Part shown: positions 21,167-30,842 of the stretch, in pieces | How the letters are laid out: each line of letters opens with the position of its first letter | Position numbering within the stretch: position 1 is the first letter of the stretch | NCBI GenBank assembly: GCA_021018815.1 | Contig: JAITYX010000011.1 | Coordinates: 2,556,501 to 2,620,500 of the forward strand | Origin: Talinum fruticosum | Lineage: Eukaryota > Streptophyta > Magnoliopsida > Caryophyllales > Talinaceae | Reading direction: 5' to 3' | DNA length: 64,000 nucleotides | Program-made: the position numbers and the translations under genes | Notes under the pieces: generated by a model | Databases searched by the model: none | What the model was told of the DNA's origin: nothing | What the model saw: only the letters and a program-made list of their open reading frames with translations

Positions 21167-21241
21167 CCATGTTCAAGAAACAAGTCAACCAAAAGGTTAA
21201 ATTGATGGTTGAAAGCCCGAGATTAAGTTTATACTCTAACA
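21167..21241 (-). mobile_element. TRIM/SMART-like mini-retroelement, right LTR
   Basis: This is the right copy of the 72-bp terminal repeat seen at 1630-1701 (shared words include ttgatggttgaaagc and tatactctaaca). On the minus strand it is the 5' LTR, and the primer site would follow directly. The first bases, ccatg (21167-21171), are also the second copy of the target duplication made when element A inserted exactly at the primer-site/LTR junction. Confidence 0.7.
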
Positions 21242-21599
21242 TATAGTGGTTCTCAAAATTTCGATTGTATATAATTTTTCATGTGTTACTATTGTTTATG
21301 AGTATATCATCCCTTGCATTTCTTGTTGTCCCCTTTCTATATAGTTTCTTCTTGTGATTTTTTTTCTTTTCTTCTTGGACTCGGCTTATTTTTTCCCCGT
21401 AAATATGGAACAATTCCTTAAAAGTATTGGCCTTAAAAATCTTAAGTTATCTATACTATATATAATAGCAATCTTTTAAAAAAGATGACATGGCGGTCCG
21501 AGAGTGAATTTAGAAGTTTCATCCAATAAAAAATAATAATTTATCATTAAAAAAAAATAGATTTTCATTCATATATGGACTCTTTTTGACCCCATGCCA

Positions 21600-21600
21600 A

Positions 21601-21653
<53 letters not shown>
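21600..21653. repeat. (AAT)n microsatellite
   Basis: About 18 AAT units. The other Helitron-like copy has an AAT run at the same relative place (60099-60148), so the repeat belongs to the family. Confidence 0.95.
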
Positions 21654-21654
<1 letters not shown>

Positions 21655-22500
21655 TTTTCAGAAAAATTATAAAAAATAAAAAATAAAAAATAATTTTAAA
21701 CAAAAAGTTAAACAAATAATAAAATGCACTAAATAAATACGAAAATAAATAACTAAATTACCAAAATATTAAAACTATTTTCTGGACCTAATAGGCTAAA
21801 AACCTAAAATAAAAATAAAAAAATAAATTTATAAATTTATTAAATTAAAAATATGCTTTAACCTAAATTAGTAAATAATTCTAAAAAATTATCAAATCAG
21901 TTATATATTATAAAATTATCTAATCTTAATATAAAAATTAAATAATAATTAATCATCCATTAATTCATAAAAATATAAAACATAAAATAAAAACAAAACT
22001 AAGTAGAACATTAATATATAAGAAATATACAAAACTATATAATAAATTAAATCAAAAATCTGAAAAAATATAAAAGTAACCTAAAACCCAAAAATATTTT
22101 TTTACAGTTTTCCAGAAAAATTAAATAGAATTAAAAATAATAAAATAAAAATATAATTTTAAACAGAAAGTAAAACAAATAATAACTACACTAAATAAAT
22201 GAGAAAATAAATAATTAAAATTAATTTTTGGACCTGAATATATCCTAAACACCTAAAATCAAAATGAAAAAACTAAATTTATAAATTTATTAAATTAAAC
22301 ACCTGCTTTAACCTAAATTAGAAAAAAATCTTAAAAATTATCAAGTCAGTTATAAAAACAAAGAAAATTAATACTAACACATTAAGACTCTAACTAAACC
22401 CTATAATAATATAAAAATAAAATTAACCAAAGAAGACTAATTTTATTCTAACTTCTAACAAACTGACTAAAAAATAACAAAAACGAATAGAAAAGTAATC
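21648..22500. repeat. Internal direct duplication of about 450 bp
   Basis: The stretch from about 21648 (ttttcagaaaaatta) through 21890 (ctttaacctaaattag) is repeated from about 22103 (ttccagaaaaatta) through 22320 (ctttaacctaaattag). The order of words is the same, including ataaatttattaaatta. Element 2 at 59968 has only one unit (60372-60600 region), so the duplication is specific to copy 1. Confidence 0.7.
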
Positions 22501-22670
22501 TGAAAATTAAAATATATTGAGACATAAAATAAAATTAACATATATAGTTATGTATTTATTTATTTAGGGTTTAGATTGTATATTAGCTGTCATTTATTTT
22601 TATTTATATTGGTATGCAATATTAGTTTGGGCCTGAAATATAATAATTTTGTCTAACATTATTAATTTTT

Positions 22671-22908
22671 CATTGTTGATGATGTTTTTTGACTTGGTGC
22701 CATAAAATTGTATTAGTTCAAAATATATTTATTATAAGAATTTTTAAAATTAAAATCAACAGGAATATGTTATAAAAATAATATTTATTTCATTGTTGAT
22801 GGTGTTTTTTTGACTTGGTGGCATAAAATTGTATTAGTTCAAAATATATTTATTATAAGAATTTTTAAAATTAAAATCAACAGGAATATGTTATAAAAAT
22901 AATATTTA
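22671..22908. repeat. Two-copy 119/120-bp tandem duplication
   Basis: cattgttgatgatg at 22671 recurs as cattgttgatggtg at 22791. The two units are nearly identical, with one inserted T and a c/g change, implying a recent duplication inside Helitron-like element 1. Confidence 0.93.
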
Positions 22909-24577
22909 AATATTTAACTATATGAGGAAGCAATTTGGTTATTACATTCATCCTATGTATAGAATGATTTAATAAACTTTAAGAAATCATAAATTAATAT
23001 AATACAAATCTAACAACTACATATATACTTGATATTAATAATTAAAAATTCCTACAAGATAGAAAGTTATGATTCAAATATGTTGTAAAATAAAACGTAA
23101 TGGCTAAAAAGTTATGAATTATATTGCTTCAGTTCGTAATTTGTGAACTTTAAGTTCAGTAACTTGTGTTATATTTAAAAGATTGCAAATTTAATATGCC
23201 AACTTCTATTAAGCCCATAGGATTTCGAATAAATTCATTCATATCAAAATTTTTGCACAACATACGGATCATTTATTTTTTTACAAATGTAATTTATTTT
23301 AGTTTCTTCCTAACATGTCTATCTCGTGACTTATTATTGACAAACATATTTAAATCATGTCTTTTACTATTGTAAGTTTTCTAAATTATTAAAAGATGAG
23401 TATTTGCCGTCGAACCTCCCGCCATCTTGAAATAGAACTTCATGTTACTCTTATTATGTTAATTAATTGAGAGGAAGAGTTGTGTATAGGGGAAGCAATT
23501 GGTTGTTAATCGAATAAAACATGTATTTATAAAATCTCAATTGTATCAATATTTTTGCCCCATAGATTCACTACTAAAATCGCGATCAATTTTCAATATA
23601 AGTACGAAACACGAGATGATTTTATTACCCGACGCCGCTAATTGACCTATTATGCCATTTATTATGATACAAGTTACCTATTATTGTTAAATATATTTGG
23701 ATCACTTCTATCATTATAATATTTTTCACTATTAATCTCAATATAAGTAGTTATTATATGTTTAATTATCTTTGTGTGCAAAGGTAGGTAAGAATGGATA
23801 AATCATTATATTCACCCTATAATTTTTAAAAAATGAGATCCCATTATGGGTATATGTATACTTTTTAAGAGTTCGTGTAATATTTAAGCCAATGATGTTT
23901 TAGTAAGTTGGTTGCATATAAATATTTATCTAGGCGTCAATTAAGTTAAATTAGTATTGACTTTGTAGAGAGTTATGAGTTATAAAAGTTTGATATTCTT
24001 TTATTGATTCGATGTACTTTGTGTTGTAATATTAATTTGTGACATAATAATATTTATTGTCATCTACAGGTCATCTAACTCAATATCTACCAATTATATA
24101 TTATTCATTTTCCTACTAATATTTACCTTTTGATACCCAAACATATTGTCACATTATTTTTATAAGTGTATATGAGTTAGGATTATTTAAATTATTTGAC
24201 TCTTAAAGGGGTCCGGCTTCTTAATATTCCAAATCACAAGTGTAATCTTAAAACCTTGATGATATTTTTTAACATTCTTTTTTATTTATTATTTTAGATC
24301 ATTTATTTATTCTTTTGAAATTTAGAATGATTGGAATATGAATGTATGTTGGGCTCTAATGATTTTTATGTGTTGGGTTCTAATAACTTTGATGAGTCAC
24401 GAAAACGTTTTCTCTATGAGGGGATAACATGTAGAAGAATGTTGTTGAAAGTAAAAACATTCAATAAAATCAAATGATCGAGAAAAAAAAACTCACAACT
24501 ACAAAATCGCTCCGTAATTCAATAATTTCTTAAGTTATGCATTGTACAAAATTGCTCCGTGCACGGGTCCGGACTAG

Positions 24578-26320
24578 TTTTTTTCTAAAAGCACAGAATG
24601 TTAATAGTTTTTCTAAAAGTACAAAATCGCTCTAATGATTTTTATGTGTTGGGTTCTAATACTTTCTGGCAAAGATGATTTTTATATATTTGTATCTAAT
24701 CTATATTCTACATATCTGTGATCCAGAAGCTCACAACATCATCTTATTCTAAAAGCAAATAAACATTTTGGTATTTGTATTTTTAGCTTGTTGGTTTTAT
24801 GAAGGTTATCTATAATGATTGATTATACTTTGTTTGAAGTCTTCTCCATTGTACTGTATATTGTGACTGCATCTAACAAGTACCTCAAGAATTTGAGAAA
24901 AACAGGACAATTCATTGTGACTTATATATGTATATACAGCCACACACCTCCACACACATAGGTCAATTAGTTTAGGTAAATAAATTTTCTGCATTACATA
25001 TGACATTGAGGTATATATATAATGTGTCTACTAATTGCATATTAGATTTTTCAGTCTTTATGTTGAAGTAATAAAATGTGAGGAAGACTACGAAAATCTA
25101 ATATGCTATTGTGAAGCCCTTGAAGAGACCTTTCCAATTAAGATCTGAAGAGTATGAGATGGAATTTAATCATTGAATAATTATATGACTATTGTTTGTT
25201 AAGATGGATGGTGATGGCATTCCTGAATATTACACAATATCTCACATAGATCATGCACCTCGGTCTGCTAGGAGACATGACAAGACACAACTTTTTCTTT
25301 TGTTTACGGTTGCGATTCTCCCATTAATTACCTCTGTGATTATCTTGATACTGGGCTTCATGTTTGGTTTGCTTTCTTCAATATCATTACATTCCTTGCT
25401 ACCCAAACCTCATAAATGATGGCTAGCCCCAATTGCTGGTGTTTGTATTAGCTTCAACTCGTTGCTTTCTTTGGTACTCTGCAGACATTTGACTAGGTGC
25501 TTCATATATTGTACTTTCCCCTGACATCTAACCATATGAAAACAATACTTTCTGTATTTTCCTATTTTTACATCATTCGTATTCTATGTACACTGTTAAG
25601 TATTTACATATAATTGAGTCACTTGCTTTTCTGAATGTTTTTTTTTCTTTAATCTTCTAAAATATCACTTGCTCAGCTTTATTCTTTTTGTTCTTGACAT
25701 TCTTCTGCAAATAATTTTCTTCTTACATGCTCCTCTAGACCTTCTATGCTCAATGGGCCAGCGCTGAACATAAAATCACTATGCATATTCTACAAAACAG
25801 TAACGTCTACATATGTAGAGTAGGTCTTTTCGATCTTCTTCTTACAGATGGCAGAGACTGAGCTGCTCTTTTTGGAAAATATTGTACATTTTTAAGGACC
25901 TGTCATTGGTAAACTGTATGCCGAACCACATTTTCCAAAAAAACTATACATGTTTGGGTATTACTATATCTAGCGGAAATGACCTTTCTACATTGATTGA
26001 CTTGATTCTTTTTAAATGTGAAATTTACAAATGTATTGGGGGTTGTCATATATTTGGAACTATTGTGCAAAATTTACGTTGATTATGACACTAAAAAATG
26101 TGGCCATGAGGTGCAAATTAGAGAAGTTATTGTTGTTGATGGAAGGTACACCATCTTGCTTCTCGAAAGTTGGATTTTTGGTTAAACCTACTAGTAGTAT
26201 ATCCTAATTTATAGAATATTGTCAATTTCAGTGGGTTAGTATTCCCTAGCTTTATTGGTTCTCATGTATAGAAAATCACATATAGTTGTAAGGAAAAGAA
26301 ACTCTGAATATATCATTTTG
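24578..26320. other. Intergenic stretch, little recognisable
   Basis: AT-rich sequence without known repeats, except a diverged direct copy of gctctaatgatttttatgtg at about 24354 and 24628, which spans the Helitron end. One short open frame (25204-25419) is listed separately. Nothing else coding was recognised. Confidence 0.5.
25204..25419 (+). CDS. Hypothetical short membrane-protein frame
   Basis: An open frame of 71 codons from the ATG at 25204, or 75 from 25192. It has a polar, basic N-terminal half (DHAPRSARRHDKTQ) followed by a hydrophobic stretch of about 30 residues (LFLLFTVAILPLITSVIILI, then LGFMFGLL) that could span the membrane once, and a short tail. I do not recognise a family. 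In AT-rich DNA a 70-codon frame can occur by chance, and no promoter or splice structure supports it. Confidence 0.2.
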   Translation: MDGDGIPEYYTISHIDHAPRSARRHDKTQLFLLFTVAILPLITSVIILILGFMFGLLSSISLHSLLPKPHK

Positions 26321-26325
26321 GAATG

Positions 26326-26988
26326 TGTTAGGATTTAGAGCGACTTGAATGCAGAAGCGATTCGGATGAAATACGATAATAAAAAGCGTAAAGAAACAAA
26401 CGAAATCGATAAATCAATAGACACAAGAAATTTAAGTGGAAACCCAATGTGGGAAAAAAAAACCACGGAGGCGACGAGCACAATCAATCCACGATGATTT
26501 AAAAGAGTACAAAACGATCACGATCGAAACGACCATTTGATAATGATGAGAATAATTCTCTCACAAAACTCTCTCAAAACTCACTTTAATGAAAGGGAAA
26601 AATAATCACTCAATCTTTGCTTAACTCTCACGTGAAGGCTTTTGAACAATCTGACTTGATATTATATGAATAATCTCTCTCTTCTTTTCTGCGATTAATC
26701 TCACGTTCTTGCCCTCAAAAACTGCTCAAGATATCTATATAAACCACGGCCCACGACTCCTCCAAAAACGCTGATCAAAACGAAGTGCCGTAAACGATGG
26801 GAATACCTGGCACGGTCGTGCCACGGTAACACGGGAACACCAGTGCCACTTCTCGGCCCAAATGTCATTTTTTGCTCGCAATTGGCTTGGTCTGGCACGG
26901 TTGATAGGCACGGTCATGACGAGGTTCGATTTGATCGTGCCACTTGAAACCATGCAACAGAAAGGGAGATTTAAGACACACCCCAACA
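26326..26988 (-). mobile_element. Solo LTR (663 bp), perfect 5-bp TSD
   Basis: TGTTAGGATTTAG at 26326 to CACCCCAACA at 26988, flanked by gaatg on both sides (26321-26325; 26989-26993). There is no internal region, so it is a solo LTR left by LTR-LTR recombination. On the minus strand it starts TGTTGGGGTG and has a TATA-like TTTATATAGAT near 26733-26743. It contains the hairpin-like ggcacggtcgtgcc (about 26809-26822), which recurs in other LTRs of the window. The open frames on its minus strand are not genes. Confidence 0.88.
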
Positions 26989-27214
26989 GAATGATTTGGT
27001 GATCCATAATTGTGAGGAATTAGCTGGTTTGCTCGAGTCATTTCCTATCATTTTCTTGACAACATGCAAGTAATGTTTTGTTAATTCAGAGCTAAGCCGT
27101 TACACTTTATATTAAATTTTACTCGATAAAGCATATGGGTGGTGTATATTTCGAGTCAAATTATGTGAAAAATAATGTTTGATTTAGGGTTGTCCCTATC
27201 AACAACTATGTTAA

Positions 27215-28661
27215 CATTGATGTATTTTGAATCCTCAACGTGAAAAGGCTGAAGTATTGGTAAAATGTTATGAAAATTTTATCTACAGGTTTCTGTTTTG
27301 AGTGGGATTATTTCATTTAAATCAAATTATTGTCCTCTGTTTCACATGTTCGTCTTCTGACAATGTGACCACCTAAAAGCTTTAAGGGAAGCGTTTGAAG
27401 TAGATAAAGTATCAAAGACAAAAGTTTTGTTGCAATCTATTACTGATTTTATGGCAATGAAGGTTAGTTCAATTTCTAACTGTGCTCTCATAGTTCATAA
27501 CAAATTTATTCAATTATTGCAATTTTTTTAAGCAAGGGTAAATGTAGGTTACCCAACTAGGTCATTATATCAATGATAATTCCAGTTGGGTTTGAAAACC
27601 CGAGGGATAGGGATACCAAGTCCATAATTCATCACAACTCTTTCGTACAACATATAAGAAAATTGTCTCCTTTAAAATTAAAACACCTGGTGAAAAAGAT
27701 GGAAGTGTGGAGTGTTTGCTACTAGATAACACTCGCTTGATAATTATTGGACACTTAGATAAGGTTCTTTCTTTACAATTCTATAGGATACCAAATAGAA
27801 AGCTTTTTCCCTTTTTCTTCAAAAAAGAAAAAGTAGTCATCTTTATTACAATATGATAATTGATCTATCATAATAAAGAGACTATATATTTTTATTCTCA
27901 AATCAAAATGTCACTATATGTTTGCTTTTCATCTGTAATGTATAATATTGTAGGCTGTCAATGCTACCAACGAACAATATGTTTGGATTTGTGGCTCTAT
28001 CCCTAATACAAATAAGAAAATGATTTGTTTGTACTTGGCTGTGAGAGTTGTGGAACAATATCTATGACAATAAAGGAATCAAATACAACTAAACAAGCTA
28101 CAGTTCTAGGATAAATACCTCAACAGCCAGGTTTGCAAATTCCATTAATTTGTCCATTTACTAACCTACAAAATTATAAATTAGCTAAAATATGTTGTGA
28201 ACTTTAATTGATAGAATGACATCTCAATTTAATTTGGTTGACACAACTGGATCATAAAATGCTACTCTTTTCTCTAATTATGCAAGCAAAGTCCTTCGTT
28301 TTGAAGTTGATAAACTCTATAAGATGGAAACTGAGGTAACTTATGCATTTTCCTTAATTTCAAGAAAAGAAACCTATGCTTTCTTATTTTTTGCCAGAAA
28401 AGAAATACCTATTTAATTCATATTCATGTTTATGTATAAGAACAAAGCACCAAGTTTAGTATCATTGTTTGTTCTGCGTGGGGAATTGGAGTTAATTATT
28501 GTTTCTCTATGAAGGATCGTGAAAAATTCTATGCTGAAGTTGCACAACTACTAGCAAAGAAGTCTTTCTGCATCAAGTTTAAATCAGGTGCGACATTTGC
28601 AACAAGCAGGATCTTCAAGTGGGTCATGATACAAGTACCACCAGAGGCACCACCTCAGTAA
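27215..28661 (+). pseudogene. Replication protein A-like gene remains
   Basis: Several exon-like blocks on the plus strand read like a plant RPA large-subunit (OB-fold) protein. They are PQREKAEVLVKCYE (about 27230-27275), ALREAFEVDKVSKTKVLLQS (about 27378-27440, followed by a possible gt donor after ATGAAG), a zinc-ribbon-like GCESCGT (about 28040), and DLVDTTGS-like FNLVDTTGS...ATLFSNYASKVLRFEVDKLY (about 28216-28325). A last block of 48 codons, DREKFYAEVAQLLAKK to VPPEAPPQ, ends in TAA at 28659-28661. Such proteins bind single-stranded DNA and are also carried by some Helitrons. In-frame stops (for example after TTGS) and lost exons mark it as decayed. Similarity is from memory; a translated search would settle it. 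Confidence 0.42.
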
Positions 28662-29093
28662 AGTTGTGACTTGTAGCTAGAAGAATGATTGTATGCGCAA
28701 TTTTGCTAAATTGGGATATAAATACTCTGATTGTGAAAATCTTAGCAGGAAAGTTGTTGGATTCTTCCCTCTCAGATGATAACTAGAAGAATGCTATGTA
28801 TAATTTACAAGGTTAGCATAAGTAGTTTCACAATGAAAAGCTTTTGGATCATGCCCTCTCATTTTTTGTTCGATGTTTGTGATTGATGATGGTTACCGTG
28901 CATCATTATGAAAAGAATGGCTGCTTGAAAGTATATAGTTTTATATGAATTGCCATGTGCCATTACTATGTTGTAAATGTAAGACTCCTCCCTAGATGAA
29001 GTATATATGTATGTAACGATTGGTTTAAATTCTTAGCAGGGTAATAAAGATAAAGGCAGAGCTCAATAATTACGACAATACATAGATGACAAT
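28662..29093. other. Intergenic stretch, nothing recognised
   Basis: AT-rich sequence downstream of the RPA-like remnant. No repeat, frame or RNA gene was recognised. Confidence 0.5.
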
Positions 29094-29500
29094 GGGCGTG
29101 TTCGGTAAAATTAATTGTTTTAGTAGTGGTTAGTCTGTTTTATTAACGATTAGTCGTTCCGACCGAGTGGTTAGTGGTTAGATGTTTAACTAGTGATTTG
29201 AGATAAGTGTGTTCGTTAATAGTAGCTCGTTTAAGTAGCAGATTTGTATAAAATGACTTAAAAGGACATAATTGATAAAATATTTTAGAAAATAAAAAGG
29301 AGAATTTTGGAAATTATGTGCAAACACTAGGAAGTGTTTTTGAAAACGTTACTTTGAGTAGCTTTTCGAAAACACTACCTAAAACTCTACTCACTATGTC
29401 AAACACTACTTTGCCGAACACTTATAGTTTTAGATAAGTAGTGTTTTACATCCTCCAAAACACTAATCACTACCTCAAACGCTACTCGCCGAACACACCC
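29094..29500. mobile_element. MITE with GGGCGTGTTCGG ends (407 bp)
   Basis: The left end GGGCGTGTTCGG pairs with the right end CCGAACACACCC as imperfect terminal inverted repeats (one mismatch over 12). It is flanked by aat on both sides. The interior repeats gtagtgttt/aaacactac words in both orientations. It has no coding capacity. The 3-bp flank suggests a PIF/Harbinger- or CACTA-type superfamily, but hAT cannot be excluded. Confidence 0.75.
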
Positions 29501-29718
29501 AATAACTCTGTAAGATAGCTCTGTCAACAAAACACTACCTCAAAGTTCTATATCACTTATAAACTATCAACCCGGTAATTGGTATACTACCTGTATCAAA
29601 AATAAATGAGCATGAATTGAAAACCATTATACATTATGATTCTATGGTAGAGATAATAGGTAAAAGTAGAAGAGCAAATACTCAAAAATTTAAAATAAGA
29701 ACTTACCGCATAAAATTG

Positions 29719-30010
29719 GACCTAGCAATCGGGTTGGGTCAATTTTGGATTGAGTTCGGTTCGGGTAAAGTTTGGATAAATGTTTTTGGGTTGGATTCAG
29801 GTCAATTTCGGATCGGGTCAACTTCGGATGAAGCTAATTCGGGTCGGTTTCGGTTTGGATCGGGTAAATATTGGTTCCGATAGGTTTCAGTATGGTTTTG
29901 ATATGGTTTCGGGTCAACTTCGGATCGAGTTGAAATCATTTTGGGTCAATTTAGGATTAGGTAGAAATCACGTCGGGTCAAATTCCAATCAGGTTACTTT
30001 CGGGGTAGAT
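29719..30010 (+). mobile_element. Satellite-bodied TIR element, left-end fragment
   Basis: Starts gacctagcaatcgggttggg, the same end as the complete copies at 30197 and (reversed) 63767. It continues as degenerate ttcgggtcaacttcgg repeats, fading after about 30010 without a matching right end. The reading frames here are translations of the repeat. Confidence 0.6.
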
Positions 30011-30196
30011 TAGATAATTTAGATTTCTCAACGAACTCAATTCATGCTCGTGCATTTGCCACGACCTATATCACGGCCAAGACGCCGCACTCGGTGGGTT
30101 TCTAAAGCCTTTGAATCTCTAGTACTCATCATGGGCCGCGGGAATGCTCATAGTGATGGCCTCGTAGTTATGCGCTAACTTGTTTTAGCTATAATT

Positions 30197-30760
30197 ATAC
30201 CTGGCAATCGGGTCATTCGGTTCGGGTTCGGTTTGGGTTAACTTCGGGTCAATCTTGTTCGGTCCGGTTCGGTTTCGGGTTCGGGTCAACTTCGATTCGG
30301 GTAAACTTTTGGTCGATCTCGTTCGGGTTCGTTCGGTTTCGGTTCGGGTCAACTTCGTTCGGTTCAACTTCGGGTCAATCTCGTTCGGGTTCAATTCGGG
30401 TTAATTTCGGATCTAGTCGTAATCGGGTCACTTTTGGGTCAAAATCGATTCAAAATTGTACCACTATAGGCACAAAAGTCCATCCCGAGAGACCCAACAA
30501 AAAAAATGTGGGTTGGGTCACTTTTATTGGGGTTAAATCAATTCGGATTTGATTCGGTTCGGGTCATTTTGGGTTCGGTTCGATTTCGGTTCGGGTCATT
30601 TTGCATTTGGGTCGGTTTCGGTTCGGGTCATTTCGGGTCGGTTTAGTTTGGGTCGGTTCATTTCGGTTTCGGGTCAAAATCGGTTCAACTATTTCGAATG
30701 CGGTTTGGGTTTCGGGTCGTTCGGGTTGACCCGTTCGGTTCGAGTCGGTTTTGCCAGGTC
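30197..30760 (+). mobile_element. Satellite-bodied TIR element, complete copy 1
   Basis: Ends are ACCTGGCAATCGGGTC on the left and GGTTTTGCCAGGTC on the right, a terminal inverted repeat with core ACCTGGCAA. The flanks tagctataatt (30186-30196; 30761-30771) are a perfect 11-bp duplication, the size expected of Mutator-like elements. Almost the whole 564-bp body is a degenerate tandem array of ggttcgggtc-type units. The exception is a non-repetitive block at about 30450-30500 containing aaaagtccatcccgagaga, which recurs reversed in the copy at 63015. Confidence 0.72.
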
Positions 30761-30842
30761 TAGCTATAATTTTCTCTTATTGATGCAATTCTTGATATTT
30801 TTGGAAAGTTTATTAAATTTACTTTCTAAACAAATATAAATA

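Larger units (their letters stand above)
21450..24577 (+). mobile_element. Helitron-like element 1 (3.1 kb)
   Basis: It begins TCTATACTATATA after an A. It ends with a perfect palindrome CCGTGCACGG (24557-24566), a short spacer and CTAG before a T, the expected TC...hairpin-CTRR structure with A/T insertion. A second copy with matching ends and interior (shared words such as gtgaattaagagtttc, aatccaataaaaaata-type, tttaacctaaattag) lies at 59968-62775. No RepHel protein is encoded, so it is non-autonomous. The body is strongly AT-rich and contains an AAT microsatellite and two internal duplications. The 300-1000-bp stretches inside have no gene. Confidence 0.72.

Noticed and set aside
29617..30394. 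Frames of 69-88 codons, FGSG- and RTRT-rich
   Set aside because: Translations of the GGTTCGGGTC-type repeat.
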